Part shown: piece by piece, positions 24,621 to 34,022 of the stretch
How the letters are laid out: each line of letters opens with the position of its first letter
Numbering within the stretch: position 1 is the stretch's first letter
Source: DAOPKN01 sp035391225
GTDB taxonomy: Bacteria; Thermotogota; Thermotogae; MWEM01
DNA length: 64,000 nucleotides
NCBI GenBank assembly: GCA_035391225.1
Contig: DAOPKN010000004.1
Span: forward strand, 58,421 to 122,420
Reading direction: 5' to 3'
Notes under the pieces: model-generated
The model's input: only the letters and a program-made list of their open reading frames with translations
Database searches by the model: none
What the model was told of the DNA's origin: nothing
Made by a program: the position numbers and the translations under genes

Positions 24621-25388
24621 CTACATGTTTTTGGCAACGATGCGCCCGATGCGGTCGAAAAGGAACCCCATGCACTTCTTGCCCCACCCCAGCGATACGG
24701 GGTAGTAGAAATCGGAACAGAACCAACCCTTCTGCTGGTAGTAGGAGTAATCCCGGAATTCCGTGGAAACCGAGCGCAGAATCGTGCGCGAAATCCGAAA
24801 CATCATGAGGCGAAAAAGTGAGGGAGCGGGAAAGGCCTCTTTTCGCAGCGCGCGATGCAAGCGCTTCGCCAGCTTCTCCATGTGAACCGCCATTTCTTGC
24901 GTTCTTTGTGGGCTCATGGGTTCCAGGGTTTGGACCACGCTTCCCTTCGTCACGCAAAAACCCATGTTGGCCCCCGCGTTCTGCAGGTACGTTCGGATTT
25001 TTCCGCCGCCGAAGACACCTTGGGTAATGATCACCGAGAAGACCTTCCCGAAGAAGCGAGGCCGGTGGTACAGGAAGGCGCATCGGTCCAAGAGATTTTT
25101 CATCCGGGCGGGGACCTGGAAGGCGTAGCTGGGAGTCGCGAAAACGACCGCGTCGGCTTGTTCGAGCTTCTCGAGCAGCAGATCGCGATCGTCCTGCAAC
25201 GGGCAGAATTCCTCCCCGCGATCGAAGCAAAGCTTGCACCCTTGGCAGAATTCCAACGTGCATCCATCCAGGAACACCATTTCCACCGCGAAGTCCCCCA
25301 ATCGCTGCATCGCCTTTTCCAGGTGTTGCACCGCGGCAAACGTCGTTTTCTTTCGTGCGCTTCCCAGGAACACCGTGATTTTCTGCAT
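24621..25388 (-). CDS. NADPH-dependent FMN reductase / flavodoxin-like iron-sulfur flavoprotein
   Basis: A 255-residue protein. The N-terminal ~150 residues are a flavodoxin-like FMN reductase domain: ITVFLGSARKKTTFAAVQHL (phosphate loop), then CTLEFCQGCKLCFDRGEEFC, a cluster of five cysteines typical of iron-sulfur flavoproteins, and VFATPSYAFQVPARMKNLLDR (flavin loop). A C-terminal ~70-residue extension (RISRTILRSVSTEFRDYSYY onward) is helical and unassigned. ATG 25388 has GGGGAGG upstream. It is the first gene of the operon with tetR and flavodoxin, immediately downstream of the long palindrome. Quinone or nitro-compound reduction is a reasonable guess. Confidence 0.85.
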   Translation of the reverse strand: MQKITVFLGSARKKTTFAAVQHLEKAMQRLGDFAVEMVFLDGCTLEFCQGCKLCFDRGEEFCPLQDDRDLLLEKLEQADAVVFATPSYAFQVPARMKNLLDRCAFLYHRPRFFGKVFSVIITQGVFGGGKIRTYLQNAGANMGFCVTKGSVVQTLEPMSPQRTQEMAVHMEKLAKRLHRALRKEAFPAPSLFRLMMFRISRTILRSVSTEFRDYSYYQQKGWFCSDFYYPVSLGWGKKCMGFLFDRIGRIVAKNM

Positions 25389-25418
25389 CGTGCACCTCCC
25401 CTTCCTCCCCGAAAGCAT

Positions 25419-25466
25419 GTGGTAGGATATGAATGAATAAAATTCTATTCATTCATATCCTACCAC
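25419..25466. promoter_or_regulatory. 48-bp perfect palindrome, probable TetR operator
   Basis: Arms of 21 bp (core GGTAGGATATGAATGAATA and its exact complement) flank a 6-bp centre. The inner part, GAATGAATA...TATTCATTC, resembles known TetR-type operators. The palindrome overlaps the -10 box and start region of the promoter at 25457-25485, so bound repressor would block transcription of the flavin-reductase-tetR-flavodoxin operon. Confidence 0.75.
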
Positions 25467-25485
25467 GAAACCTTTCTCCTGTCAA
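25457..25485 (-). promoter_or_regulatory. Consensus-like promoter of the flavin-reductase operon
   Basis: Minus-strand TTGACA (25485-25480) and TAGGAT (25462-25457) are separated by exactly 17 bases, with TGG before the -10. The right half of the 48-bp palindrome covers the -10 box. Confidence 0.75.
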
Positions 25486-25551
25486 GTGTTGAATTCTCAA
25501 GGAGAATGCACTTCTCTCGTGAAGAAACGTCTGATCCCTTCCAGACCGGTG

Positions 25552-27225
25552 TTACTTGCTTTTGGGTATAGGAAGCTGGACCAAGAAGGTGCTCCCCTTT
25601 CCCGGGGTGCTTTCCACGGAAAGGGACCCGCCCATCATTTCCACCAGGCGGTTTGCAAGCGTGAGTCCCACGCCTGCTCCCCCGAAGGAACGGGTGGAAG
25701 AGAATTCTTGTTGGTGGAACGCCTCGAAGATGCTCCGGAGCTGGGAGGCGGGGATTCCGATCCCGGTATCCTGGATGGAGAAGCAGATCAGGCTGTTTTC
25801 CGGTTCCCCTTCTCCGACGGGGCAAAAGGAAGTGGAAAAGTGTACGCTCCCGGCGGGGGTAAATTTCAGCGCGTTGGACAGCAGTTGGAACAACGCTTGG
25901 CGAAGGCGGAACTCGTCCCCCACGATCCATTGGGGTAGCGTGGGAGAAAAGGAGGTGGAGAAGGAAAGGCCTTTTTGGGAAGCTGTTACCCGGAAAACCT
26001 GGGAAAGGCCTTGCAAAAGTTCGTTCAAGTTGAACGGCACGAGAGAGAGCTGGAGTTTTCCCGCCTCCACCTGCGAAAAGTCCAGGATGGAGTTCACCAC
26101 TTCCATGAGGGCATTCCCCGATTGCTCGATGAGTTCGAGGTACTTGCGAAGTTGGGGGGAGACACCGCTTTCGAGCGCGATGTGGGAGAATCCCACGATC
26201 GCGTTGAGCGGCGTACGCAGCTCGTGGGAAATGTTGGCCATGAAATCCGAGCGGGCCTGCAGCGATTGGTGCGCCCTTTCCAGAGCGGTTTCCAGTCTCT
26301 GTCGCATGTGCACGTTCACCAACAACTGCGAGAAAAGGCTCAGCAGACGGCGTTCCCGCCGGGTACAGGTGTGGGGTTGGCGCACCCAGTCGAACCCCAC
26401 GAAACCAAAAAGCTCGTTGCTCACGCGCAAGGGGTAGGTGAGAAGGCTTTTCACTTCCTGTGGCTCAAGGATCTGGCGTACCCCATCATCCGGGGAAAGG
26501 CGAAAGACATCCGGAATATCCATTACCTGCCCCTTGCGATGCGTTTCCACCCAGTCTGGTATCATGGCAAGTGGTACATGTTGCAACGCATCAATCTGGG
26601 GTTCGATGCCCTTCGAGCACCACTCGAACGTGTTGCTGGTGGTTTGCTTGTCGAAATCGTAGCGGAAAATGTAGGCGCGGTCCGCCCCCACGAAAGAAGC
26701 GAGGTCACCGAGGAATTGGTCAATGGCTTTCTCAAACTGGTGCAGGGGGAGGTTGAGGTATAGTTCGGAGATGCCCATCACCAGGTCTTGCATCTGCAGT
26801 TCGAGTTCCAGCGCTTCCTTGAGTGCAAAGGTTTCGTCCGGAAGCTGGTCGGACTTGGGTCCACTTTGCTGGGCCGCGGAAAGGGTGCTGCAGCTAACGA
26901 ACCGGAAGGCATGCTCTCCGGAAGTGGCCGACCAGCTTTGAACGGAAAAAGTGGGGGTCGCGCCCTTTTTCGAACGCAAAGGCAGGGTGGCACGGCGATT
27001 TTTGCCCGAAAGGATGGTGCGAAACGCTTCCCGGATCTCCTCTTTCTGCCCCGGAGGTTGAAGCTCTTGGAAGTCCATGGTGGACAGTTCCTGGTTTCCA
27101 AACCCCAGTTCCGCGCGCACGGAAGGATTGGTGTAAAGGATCTTCCCTTCCGGAGAAAGGATGAAAACCAGGTTTTCCCATTCGTCGAAAAAGCCAGAGA
27201 ACAGGTTTTCTTGTGGAAGTTCCAT
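25552..27225 (-). CDS. PAS-GAF sensor histidine kinase
   Basis: A 557-residue soluble sensor kinase. The N-terminal PAS domain (~1-110) shows ILSPEGKILYTNPSVRAELG; a GAF domain follows (~150-320, FVGADRAYIFRYDFDKQTT, SLLTYPLRVSNELFGFVGFD). HisKA has the phospho-accepting histidine in SDFMANISHELRTPLNAIVG. The HATPase domain has the N box (LFQLLSNALKFT), G1 (DTGIGIP), F and G2 (GGAGVGLTLANRLVE). There is no membrane segment. No response regulator is adjacent. It follows the diguanylate cyclase gene by 64 nt, so both may respond to a shared intracellular signal. Confidence 0.92.
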   Translation of the reverse strand: MELPQENLFSGFFDEWENLVFILSPEGKILYTNPSVRAELGFGNQELSTMDFQELQPPGQKEEIREAFRTILSGKNRRATLPLRSKKGATPTFSVQSWSATSGEHAFRFVSCSTLSAAQQSGPKSDQLPDETFALKEALELELQMQDLVMGISELYLNLPLHQFEKAIDQFLGDLASFVGADRAYIFRYDFDKQTTSNTFEWCSKGIEPQIDALQHVPLAMIPDWVETHRKGQVMDIPDVFRLSPDDGVRQILEPQEVKSLLTYPLRVSNELFGFVGFDWVRQPHTCTRRERRLLSLFSQLLVNVHMRQRLETALERAHQSLQARSDFMANISHELRTPLNAIVGFSHIALESGVSPQLRKYLELIEQSGNALMEVVNSILDFSQVEAGKLQLSLVPFNLNELLQGLSQVFRVTASQKGLSFSTSFSPTLPQWIVGDEFRLRQALFQLLSNALKFTPAGSVHFSTSFCPVGEGEPENSLICFSIQDTGIGIPASQLRSIFEAFHQQEFSSTRSFGGAGVGLTLANRLVEMMGGSLSVESTPGKGSTFLVQLPIPKSK

Positions 27226-27289
27226 GGTACACCTCCTCGGAATGGAGTAAGGGGTTTGCACCCCGTGTTTCCCGGAGCGAAAAGCAGGA

Positions 27290-29080
27290 TTACGCCGCGG
27301 TGATTTGGTCTTTCCCCGAGCGCTTGGACACGTACAACGCACTGTCCGCCGCGGACACGAGTGTCGAGGAGTGGAAACCATCTTCGGGGGCTGCGGCGAC
27401 GCCTCCGCTGAGCGTGACATGGTTGCCGTGAATGTTGGTTTGCGCCACTTCCTTGCAGATGCGATGGGCCAGTTCCATGGCCTTGATCTTCCCGGTGTTC
27501 GGCAGGAGAATGGAGAATTCTTCACCACCGTACCGTGCACCAATCGCGTCGGAGGGCAAAAGTTGCAGGATGATGCGTGCCACCATCACCAGTAAGGTAT
27601 CGCCGATCTGGTGGCCGTGGGTATCGTTGAATTTCTTGAAATCGTCGATGTCCAACATGATTACCGAAAGGGGGTGGCGCGGATTGGAATCTTGTATGCG
27701 TTCGTCCAGGATCTCGTAGAAATGCGAGTGGTTGTACAGCCCTGTCATGGGGTCACGCTTGGATTTCTCCACCGCTTCGCGGTACCGGGTGGAGGATTCC
27801 AGGATGCGCCCGATTTGTTCCGCAAAGATCTTGGCGATCTCGGCCTCTTCGATGGTGGGGCGGTTGTTGTTGATCGGGTCGTCCAGGGAAATGTATCCCA
27901 GGAAGTTGTTGGAGCTGTCCCGGAAGGGCACCAGGAACAGGTCGTCTTTCTTCCAGGATTGGCTGCTCACCTTCTTGGCGAACTTGATCTCGGTGGGAAT
28001 CGAGTCGGCCTGGATTTGCAGTTTTTCCACCATGTTGGTCTCTTCGGGGATGAAAAACGCACCCCCAAACTCGAAGCGTGGGTCGAGCATCTGGCTGATC
28101 ACCGACAAGGGTTGGCCCTTTTTCTTGAGTTTCTGCATGTCCTCGGGGGTGATACCGTAGGCGCTCACGCGGAACAGCATACCGCTATCCGGATCCACGA
28201 GCGAAACCAACGCGCGCCGGAATTCCAGCGCTTGCGCCAGCCGGGTGATGGCTTTCTCCAGGATACGGTCGGTTTCTTCGGTGGAACGGATGAACTTGAG
28301 CGTTTCGAGCACACTTTCCAGCCCCTTCTTGAAACGCGAGAGCTTCTTCTTCTCCTCTTTTTCCACGATCACGCTGGTGTAGAAACGGGCAACCAGGTAA
28401 TACACCAGTTCCATCAACGGGAAGAAGAGGAAAAAGCCGAACAACCCCGGGAAGTTCAGCATGCGCAGGTTTTCGATGGACGTGGCGATGGGGATGAGCA
28501 AGAGCGGGTAGAGGGTTTCGAGCAAAAGGGCTTCCATAAGGGGTTTGGAGAAGGAACGCTTGATTTTGAGCGTCAAGGGGTTGAACACGTGCACCAGCAG
28601 GATGTTCGTTGCCTCGGCGAGAGGGAAGAACAGCAAGAGCTTGAAGCCAAAAGGTAGCGGGGTCTGGAACACTATGATGGGCACGAAGTACATCAGGAAA
28701 ATCACCGAGGCACGGTTGGCAATGCGCAGCGCGATGCTGTTCTCGTTGCGTTGCACCCGGTTGAGGCGGAAAACGGTGATCAAACCCGCCGTGGTGGCCG
28801 CAAAAAAGGGTCCGACCCAGATGAGGTTGGCCATGACCGAAATGCTGGAGGCCACCAGTGACATATCCCGGAAGTAAATGCGTGCGTTATCGCACACGAA
28901 GGAGAAGAAGAGCAGCATCAAGAACCAACCGAAAGACAGGTTCGCCGAGGAGATCTCGTGGAACAGCATCTGTGGCCCGTTGAACAGGAAGAAAAACAAC
29001 AGGCTCAGGAACGTTACCAAAAAAACCCACAAGTTCTTTCTTGCTCGGCTTCCCAACAGGGTTTTCTTTTGTTCGTGCAT
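27290..29080 (-). CDS. Membrane-associated GAF-GGDEF diguanylate cyclase
   Basis: A 596-residue protein predicted to make c-di-GMP from two GTP. Residues ~15-235 form about seven hydrophobic segments (a MASE-like membrane sensor), followed by a charged helix, a GAF domain (~260-420) and a GGDEF domain with RDPMTGLYNHSHFYEIL at its start and the active-site loop GARYGGEEFSILL. The A-site is intact (GGEEF is an accepted variant); I see no RxxD inhibitory site immediately upstream. ATG 29080 has GGAGGAG upstream. It lies 13 nt downstream of the cation antiporter gene in one transcription unit. Confidence 0.92.
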   Translation of the reverse strand: MHEQKKTLLGSRARKNLWVFLVTFLSLLFFFLFNGPQMLFHEISSANLSFGWFLMLLFFSFVCDNARIYFRDMSLVASSISVMANLIWVGPFFAATTAGLITVFRLNRVQRNENSIALRIANRASVIFLMYFVPIIVFQTPLPFGFKLLLFFPLAEATNILLVHVFNPLTLKIKRSFSKPLMEALLLETLYPLLLIPIATSIENLRMLNFPGLFGFFLFFPLMELVYYLVARFYTSVIVEKEEKKKLSRFKKGLESVLETLKFIRSTEETDRILEKAITRLAQALEFRRALVSLVDPDSGMLFRVSAYGITPEDMQKLKKKGQPLSVISQMLDPRFEFGGAFFIPEETNMVEKLQIQADSIPTEIKFAKKVSSQSWKKDDLFLVPFRDSSNNFLGYISLDDPINNNRPTIEEAEIAKIFAEQIGRILESSTRYREAVEKSKRDPMTGLYNHSHFYEILDERIQDSNPRHPLSVIMLDIDDFKKFNDTHGHQIGDTLLVMVARIILQLLPSDAIGARYGGEEFSILLPNTGKIKAMELAHRICKEVAQTNIHGNHVTLSGGVAAAPEDGFHSSTLVSAADSALYVSKRSGKDQITAA

Positions 29081-29093
29081 CGCACTCCTCCCC

Positions 29094-30065
29094 TCATCCG
29101 CGCCACAAAAGGAACGCAAGGTATGCCACGTAGGATGCTGCCAGCAGGGCCCCTTCCCCTCTACCGATCTTCTTGTCGCGCACCGAAAACAGCCAGAGCA
29201 CCAGCGGCAATGCGCACATGTACAACATATCCACGGCGTAGAGTCTTTGCTCCAACTGCAAAGGACGTACCACAGCGGAAAGCCCCAGGATGAGCAACAG
29301 GTTGAAAATGTTGGATCCCACGATGTTTCCGATGGCGATGTCGCTCTCTTTTTTCATCGCCGCACGCACGGAGGTCACCAACTCGGGAAGCGAAGTTCCC
29401 ACGGCCACGATGGTTAAGCCCACGAAAGCCTCGCTCATTCCCATCAGCAGGGCAATTTTGGAAGCCGCGTTCACGGTAACGTTGCCCCCCACCACGACCA
29501 ACCCCAAACCCACGAGAAGCAGGGCGAGGCTTTTGTGACGATCGCGGGTTCTCCCCGGGTTCGCTTGTTTCCCCGCCAACGCTTCGGGAAGGGAGCGGTC
29601 TTTTCGCGCCATTTCCCAGGTGTACTCCAAGAACAACGCAAAGAAAACCAGCAACACGATGCCGCTGGAGCGTTCCAAGCGGAAAACCCCCGCACTCCCG
29701 ATGAGCAACGCCAGCACGGCGATGGAGACCAGGAAGTTGAACGGGATTTCCTTGCGTACGCTGGATCGTGGTACCACCATGGGAAAGAGCAAAGCGCTGA
29801 GCCCAATGCCCAGGGCGATGTTGGAGATGTTGCTGCCCACCACGTTGGACACCGCGATGGCGCCCGCACCTTTCCACGAGGCTGAAACGCTCACGGCAAG
29901 CTCCGGCGCGCTGGTTCCAAAGGCCACGATCGTGAGCCCGATGAACAGGGGGGATACCCCGAAACTGCGTGCCAGCGAGCTACTACCATCCACGAGCCAA
30001 TCCGCGCCCTTTACCAGGGCAAGGAAACCGCCCCCCAGCAACACGAGTTGGAGAAAGAAATCCAC
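29094..30065 (-). CDS. Ca2+/Na+ (cation) antiporter, CaCA family, copy 1
   Basis: A 323-residue YrbG-type antiporter with about ten membrane helices. Both alpha repeats are visible: GLTIVAFGTSAPELAVSVSA with GNVVGSNISNIALGIG in the N-terminal half, and GLTIVAVGTSLPELVTSVRA with GNIVGSNIFNLLLILG in the C-terminal half; the acidic residues of the GTSxPE motifs are the ion-binding ones. It starts with a GTG at 30065 behind GAGGAGG. It is a clear paralogue of the next gene upstream (7 nt away), so the pair arose by tandem duplication. Its ion specificity cannot be read from the sequence. Confidence 0.92.
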   Translation of the reverse strand: MDFFLQLVLLGGGFLALVKGADWLVDGSSSLARSFGVSPLFIGLTIVAFGTSAPELAVSVSASWKGAGAIAVSNVVGSNISNIALGIGLSALLFPMVVPRSSVRKEIPFNFLVSIAVLALLIGSAGVFRLERSSGIVLLVFFALFLEYTWEMARKDRSLPEALAGKQANPGRTRDRHKSLALLLVGLGLVVVGGNVTVNAASKIALLMGMSEAFVGLTIVAVGTSLPELVTSVRAAMKKESDIAIGNIVGSNIFNLLLILGLSAVVRPLQLEQRLYAVDMLYMCALPLVLWLFSVRDKKIGRGEGALLAASYVAYLAFLLWRG

Positions 30066-30072
30066 CCCCCAC

Positions 30073-31041
30073 CTACCTCCTCAGGGAAACCAACACCAGG
30101 TACGCGATGTAGGAAGCAAACAGGATGCCCCCTTCCCAGCGTTCGATCTGGCGTTTCGTGAACGAAAAGATCCACAATAGCCCGACCAGAAGTGTCATGT
30201 ACAGCAGGTCCAACCAGTACAACGGCACGAACACCGTCATGGGGTGGATCGAGGAGGACAATCCCAGGATCAACAGGATGTTGAACACGTTGGATCCCAC
30301 GATGTTGCCGATCGCAAGGTCGGCTTCCTTTTTCAGAATCGCACTCAACGAGGTCACCAGCTCAGGAAGCGAAGTGCCGATGGCGATGATGGTCAAGCCC
30401 ACAAAAGCTTGGCTCACACCAAGCGCCAGAGCGATTTGCACCGAGGCGTTCACGGTACATTCGCCGCCCACCAGAACCAGTGCCAGTCCCAACCCCGTGA
30501 GGAAAAAAGCCTTGGAGCGCTTCATCTTGCCGGAAGCGGTGGCCTCGGATTGTTGTTCGGACACTTCACGGCTGTATGCCCGGTCACTGCGGGCCATCAC
30601 GAACGTGTATTCCAGGAAAACCACGAGGAACGCCAGGAGCGCGATACCATGCGAGCGTTCCAGCCCGTACCCCTTCCCCTGGATCAAGAAAGCCATGAGC
30701 ACGATGGAAACCAGGAGGCAAAACGGGATTTCCTTGCGGATGGTGGAATACTTCACGCCCATGGGCAAGATCAGCGTGGAAAGGCCGATCACAAGCGCGG
30801 TGTTGGCGATGTTGCTGCCCACCACGTTGGAGATGCTGATTTCCCCCGCGCCCTTCAGGGCGGCGGATAGGCTTACCGCAAGTTCCGGGGCACTTGTTCC
30901 GAAAGCCACGATGGTCAACCCGATGAACAAAGGGGAAACGCCAAAGCTCCGGGCCAGTCCGCTGCTTCCGTCGACCAACCAATCGGCGCCCTTTATCAAG
31001 GAAACGATCCCAATCACAAGTACCACGAATTGAACGAACAT
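30073..31041 (-). CDS. Ca2+/Na+ (cation) antiporter, CaCA family, copy 2
   Basis: A 322-residue paralogue of the adjacent antiporter. The alpha repeats are GLTIVAFGTSAPELAVSLSA with SNVVGSNIANTALVIG, and GLTIIAIGTSLPELVTSLSA with GNIVGSNVFNILLILG, with acidic ion-binding residues conserved in both. Most differences from copy 1 are in the loops (for example SREVSEQQSEATASGKMK), so the two may work as a pair or differ in cation preference. It starts at ATG 31041 and ends 7 nt before copy 1. Upstream, 43 nt separate it from the GPH transporter gene. Confidence 0.92.
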   Translation of the reverse strand: MFVQFVVLVIGIVSLIKGADWLVDGSSGLARSFGVSPLFIGLTIVAFGTSAPELAVSLSAALKGAGEISISNVVGSNIANTALVIGLSTLILPMGVKYSTIRKEIPFCLLVSIVLMAFLIQGKGYGLERSHGIALLAFLVVFLEYTFVMARSDRAYSREVSEQQSEATASGKMKRSKAFFLTGLGLALVLVGGECTVNASVQIALALGVSQAFVGLTIIAIGTSLPELVTSLSAILKKEADLAIGNIVGSNVFNILLILGLSSSIHPMTVFVPLYWLDLLYMTLLVGLLWIFSFTKRQIERWEGGILFASYIAYLVLVSLRR

Positions 31042-31084
31042 CCAACCCCTCTTCCCGGAAAAGACGAAATTTCGTACGGCTTCT

Positions 31085-32353
31085 TTATGCCGGCCTGGCT
31101 TCCCCCCGTTTCACCTTGGTCATCAGCAGCAACGCGATGAGGAAGGCCACCACCGAAAACCAGATCATGGACGGGTAATCCATCCAATCGATGAACAGTC
31201 CGACGATGGGAGGCGCGGCAATGGAAGCTGCCATGGAGAAGAAGTAGTACAACCCCGTGTGTCCGCCTACCTTTTCCTGTGCCACCATGTCCACGACCAT
31301 GGGCAACGAGTTGATGTTGATGCAGGCCCAACCCAACCCCCCGATGACCATCAGGATGCGGATGAAGGCAAACTGACTGGAAATCGCCACCGCGCCCAAC
31401 ACGACGATGAGGAGCACGAGCCCCGCGAAAATGGTACGTTTTCGGCCGATTTTGCTGCCCAAAAAACCCGCCGGGATCGAGAAGAGCATGAACGTCAGCG
31501 AAAAGTAGCCCAGGGTCATGGCTCCCGCGCTTTCGGGAACGCCCAAGTGAAAATGGGCGAAGCTGGTGAAAAAGGTTTCCAGCGCCCCGTACCCGCAAAA
31601 CCAGGAAAAGATGGCCAAAAGCAAGAACAGTTCGCTTTTCTCGGGGGCTTTCACCAGCCCCTGCAACGAGGCGAACAAGTCTTGGAAGGCCTTTCCGAAC
31701 TGCACCTTTTCCGCGGGTTCTTCCATGCGCGAAGCGCCCGCGCGATGGATGGCGGGTTCCCGGATGAAAGCAAGGACGAGCGCTGCACTGAGTAGCAACG
31801 CGCCTCCCCCAAGAAGGAAAGGGTACACGGGGTTCTTGTCGTACAGCATGGCACCCACAAAGAAGGCCAGAAGAGCTCCCGCGCCTCCCATGAAGTTGAT
31901 GATGCCGTTTGCCTTGCTGCGTTGTGGGGAGGGCACGATATCGGGCATCAGCGCAATAACCGGGGAACGGAAAATGGCCATGGCCAGGTTCATCAAGATG
32001 ATCACGAAGATCATCCAGAAAATCCCCATGGTTTTGAAGTACGGGATTCCCACGAAGAAAAGCGCCCCGAGCGGTGCGCCCACCAGGATGAAGGGCATGC
32101 GCCTGCCCATGCGCGTGCGGGTATGATCGCTCAAGAAACCGATGTAGGGTTGAAGAACCACCGCAAGGATGTTGTCGAACGTCATGATGAACCCAACCAG
32201 CAGGGAGCTGATGGCGAAATCCTTGAGGAAGATCGGAACGAAAGCGTTGTAAATGGCCCAGATCAAGCTGACCCCGAAAAATCCAAAGCCCAGTAAAAAC
32301 GTTTTGGGATACGAAAAACGTGGAACGGGGTTGGGAAATTGGGTTGGGTTCAT
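31085..32353 (-). CDS. GPH/SLC45-like MFS sugar transporter
   Basis: A 422-residue twelve-helix transporter. SDHTRTRMGRRMPFILVGAP in the loop after helix 2 is the signature of glycoside-pentoside-hexuronide and SLC45-type sugar:cation symporters, and ALMPDIVPSPQRSKANGI is the matching loop 4-5 motif. The C-terminal half has the typical MVAQEKVGGHTGLYYFF stretch. Its start overlaps the stop of the TPR gene by 4 nt, and it belongs to the galT-remA-like-TPR run. With glgA and galT upstream, uptake of a disaccharide or glycoside is likely; the sugar is unknown. Confidence 0.85.
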   Translation of the reverse strand: MNPTQFPNPVPRFSYPKTFLLGFGFFGVSLIWAIYNAFVPIFLKDFAISSLLVGFIMTFDNILAVVLQPYIGFLSDHTRTRMGRRMPFILVGAPLGALFFVGIPYFKTMGIFWMIFVIILMNLAMAIFRSPVIALMPDIVPSPQRSKANGIINFMGGAGALLAFFVGAMLYDKNPVYPFLLGGGALLLSAALVLAFIREPAIHRAGASRMEEPAEKVQFGKAFQDLFASLQGLVKAPEKSELFLLLAIFSWFCGYGALETFFTSFAHFHLGVPESAGAMTLGYFSLTFMLFSIPAGFLGSKIGRKRTIFAGLVLLIVVLGAVAISSQFAFIRILMVIGGLGWACININSLPMVVDMVAQEKVGGHTGLYYFFSMAASIAAPPIVGLFIDWMDYPSMIWFSVVAFLIALLLMTKVKRGEARPA

Positions 32354-34011
32354 GTGGCTCCTCCTTCATTTGGCCCGGATGCCAGTGCCTTCATGACCAT
32401 CCATAACTCTACCAGCTCCGGGTCCTTCGCTTGCAGGTTTTGCACCTCTTCAGGTGATGGCCCAATCCAGAGCAGATTGATCAACCGGAACAGCGTGTGC
32501 ACCAGTTGTGTCGAAGGTTGCGCAGATGCCGCGAACTCCTCCCAGTCCAGCAGGTCCTCCTGTTGGAAGTGGGACAGGGCCCGCGAAAAATCCCAGTGGA
32601 TATCCCGGCTCAAGGACACCAATTCTTGCAACAACGTGTCAAACTCCAGGAGCATTTCTTCCTTGCTGTATTCTACCAGATCGTCCACGCAAATGGAAAA
32701 AGCGAGCCATTCCATCGAGCCTGCCAGGGAGGAACAAAACAGGATACAGGCTTTCTGACGCTCCAGGCGGCTACTTGCCGTGGTTTCCAGCAGCAAGGAA
32801 AAGAAGGGAAGCAATTGGACATCCCCGGGCTGGTCCAATTCCGAGTAGGGATGAATCCCTTGTGCCACCAGCGTGATGCGCTGGAGCAACTGCGGCGGGA
32901 TGTCTTCGAAAAAAGTGGGGAGCGACCGGGCAAAAGAATGCACGGAAAACCCTTCGGAAAGGGGAAGCGCTTGGACCTGGGAAAGCAACCCTTCCACGGG
33001 CCAGTGCTTGGGATCCAACGACGACAGGATCCTTAGGGCTTCCGCGGTCTGGCCGTCGAGTGCCAGCGATTGGGCGAGATTCCAGCGAATGCCTTCCTCC
33101 TCCAACGGGGCGGCAGTGAGCGCTTTTCGAAACGAGTCCACCGATTGGGAGAACAGCCCCACGTTTTTTTCCAGGAGCCCCTTCTCGTTCCAGGCAGTGG
33201 CGCCGGTGGGGTCCCTGTCGGTCAGTTGTTGCAGCTGGCGCAATGCTTCCATGGGACGCGAAAGGCGCGAAAGCGTGAACGAGTAGTTGTAGCGCAGTTC
33301 TCCATCGTCGGGGAACCGCTGTACACCCTCCGCGAAAAGGGCAAGGGCTTCCGGGAAACGTTGTTCCCGGTTGTAGATCACACCAAGGCGTGCAAACGGA
33401 GGGGAAAAATCCCGGCTGATCTGCAGCACCTTGTGGTAGAAGGGAGCAGCGCGCGAAAAGTCGGACAGCGAGAAAAACAAGTCCCCGCTCGCCATCAGCG
33501 CGGGGATGAAACCCGGATCCCGTTCCAGGCTCTGCGCGTAGAAATCCATTGCCCCATCGTAATCCCCTTGGCGAAAGAACAACTGGGCCAATTCGAAGGG
33601 GGGCAAAGGGTGGTTGCGATTCATGGTGCAAGCGGTACGCAACTCGCTTTCCGCAAATCCAAGCTGGTCGCTGGCTTGCAACCACAAACCCTGGTACAGG
33701 TGAAAGCGGTAGTCAAGCACACCCAGGGCTTTCACCTCGTCGAGCAATTCGCGGGCTGCGGCGAGTTCCATGGTCCGCAAGCGAAGCTTGAACGCTTCGT
33801 ACAGGAAGAACAAGAGGTACGAAAGGTAATAGTCATCCCGCTGTAGCTTCACCTGCGTGCGGAGCCCGTCCAACACCACCTCGAGTGGCAGTTCGTTTCG
33901 CTGCGTAACCTTGGGCAAATCCTCGATGCGCACCGGACACTTGAGCGGCAAGTTCTTCTGCTTGGCAACGGCGGGGTCAAGCGGAAGGTACACCAAAACC
34001 TGGTTCAACAC
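32350..34011 (-). CDS. TPR-repeat protein of the glycogen/sugar operon
   Basis: A 553-residue protein made almost wholly of helix pairs. Between residues ~120 and 340 several TPR units are clear (PPFELAQLFFRQGDYDGAMD; ALMASGDLFFSLSDFSRAAP; PFARLGVIYNREQRFPEALA; YNYSFTLSRLSRPMEALRQL). The first ~70 and last ~200 residues are not recognised. There is no signal peptide or membrane helix. It starts at GTG 34011, 11 nt after the remA-like gene, and overlaps the GPH transporter start by 4 nt. It may be a scaffold or regulator for the operon's carbohydrate enzymes; this is an inference from position only. Confidence 0.75.
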   Translation of the reverse strand: MLNQVLVYLPLDPAVAKQKNLPLKCPVRIEDLPKVTQRNELPLEVVLDGLRTQVKLQRDDYYLSYLLFFLYEAFKLRLRTMELAAARELLDEVKALGVLDYRFHLYQGLWLQASDQLGFAESELRTACTMNRNHPLPPFELAQLFFRQGDYDGAMDFYAQSLERDPGFIPALMASGDLFFSLSDFSRAAPFYHKVLQISRDFSPPFARLGVIYNREQRFPEALALFAEGVQRFPDDGELRYNYSFTLSRLSRPMEALRQLQQLTDRDPTGATAWNEKGLLEKNVGLFSQSVDSFRKALTAAPLEEEGIRWNLAQSLALDGQTAEALRILSSLDPKHWPVEGLLSQVQALPLSEGFSVHSFARSLPTFFEDIPPQLLQRITLVAQGIHPYSELDQPGDVQLLPFFSLLLETTASSRLERQKACILFCSSLAGSMEWLAFSICVDDLVEYSKEEMLLEFDTLLQELVSLSRDIHWDFSRALSHFQQEDLLDWEEFAASAQPSTQLVHTLFRLINLLWIGPSPEEVQNLQAKDPELVELWMVMKALASGPNEGGAT

Positions 34012-34022
34012 GACCCCCCCAG

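Noticed and set aside
27226..27289. GGGGTGCAAACCCC hairpin between the GGDEF and kinase genes as terminator
   Set aside because: Only a 4-bp stem and no T-tract.
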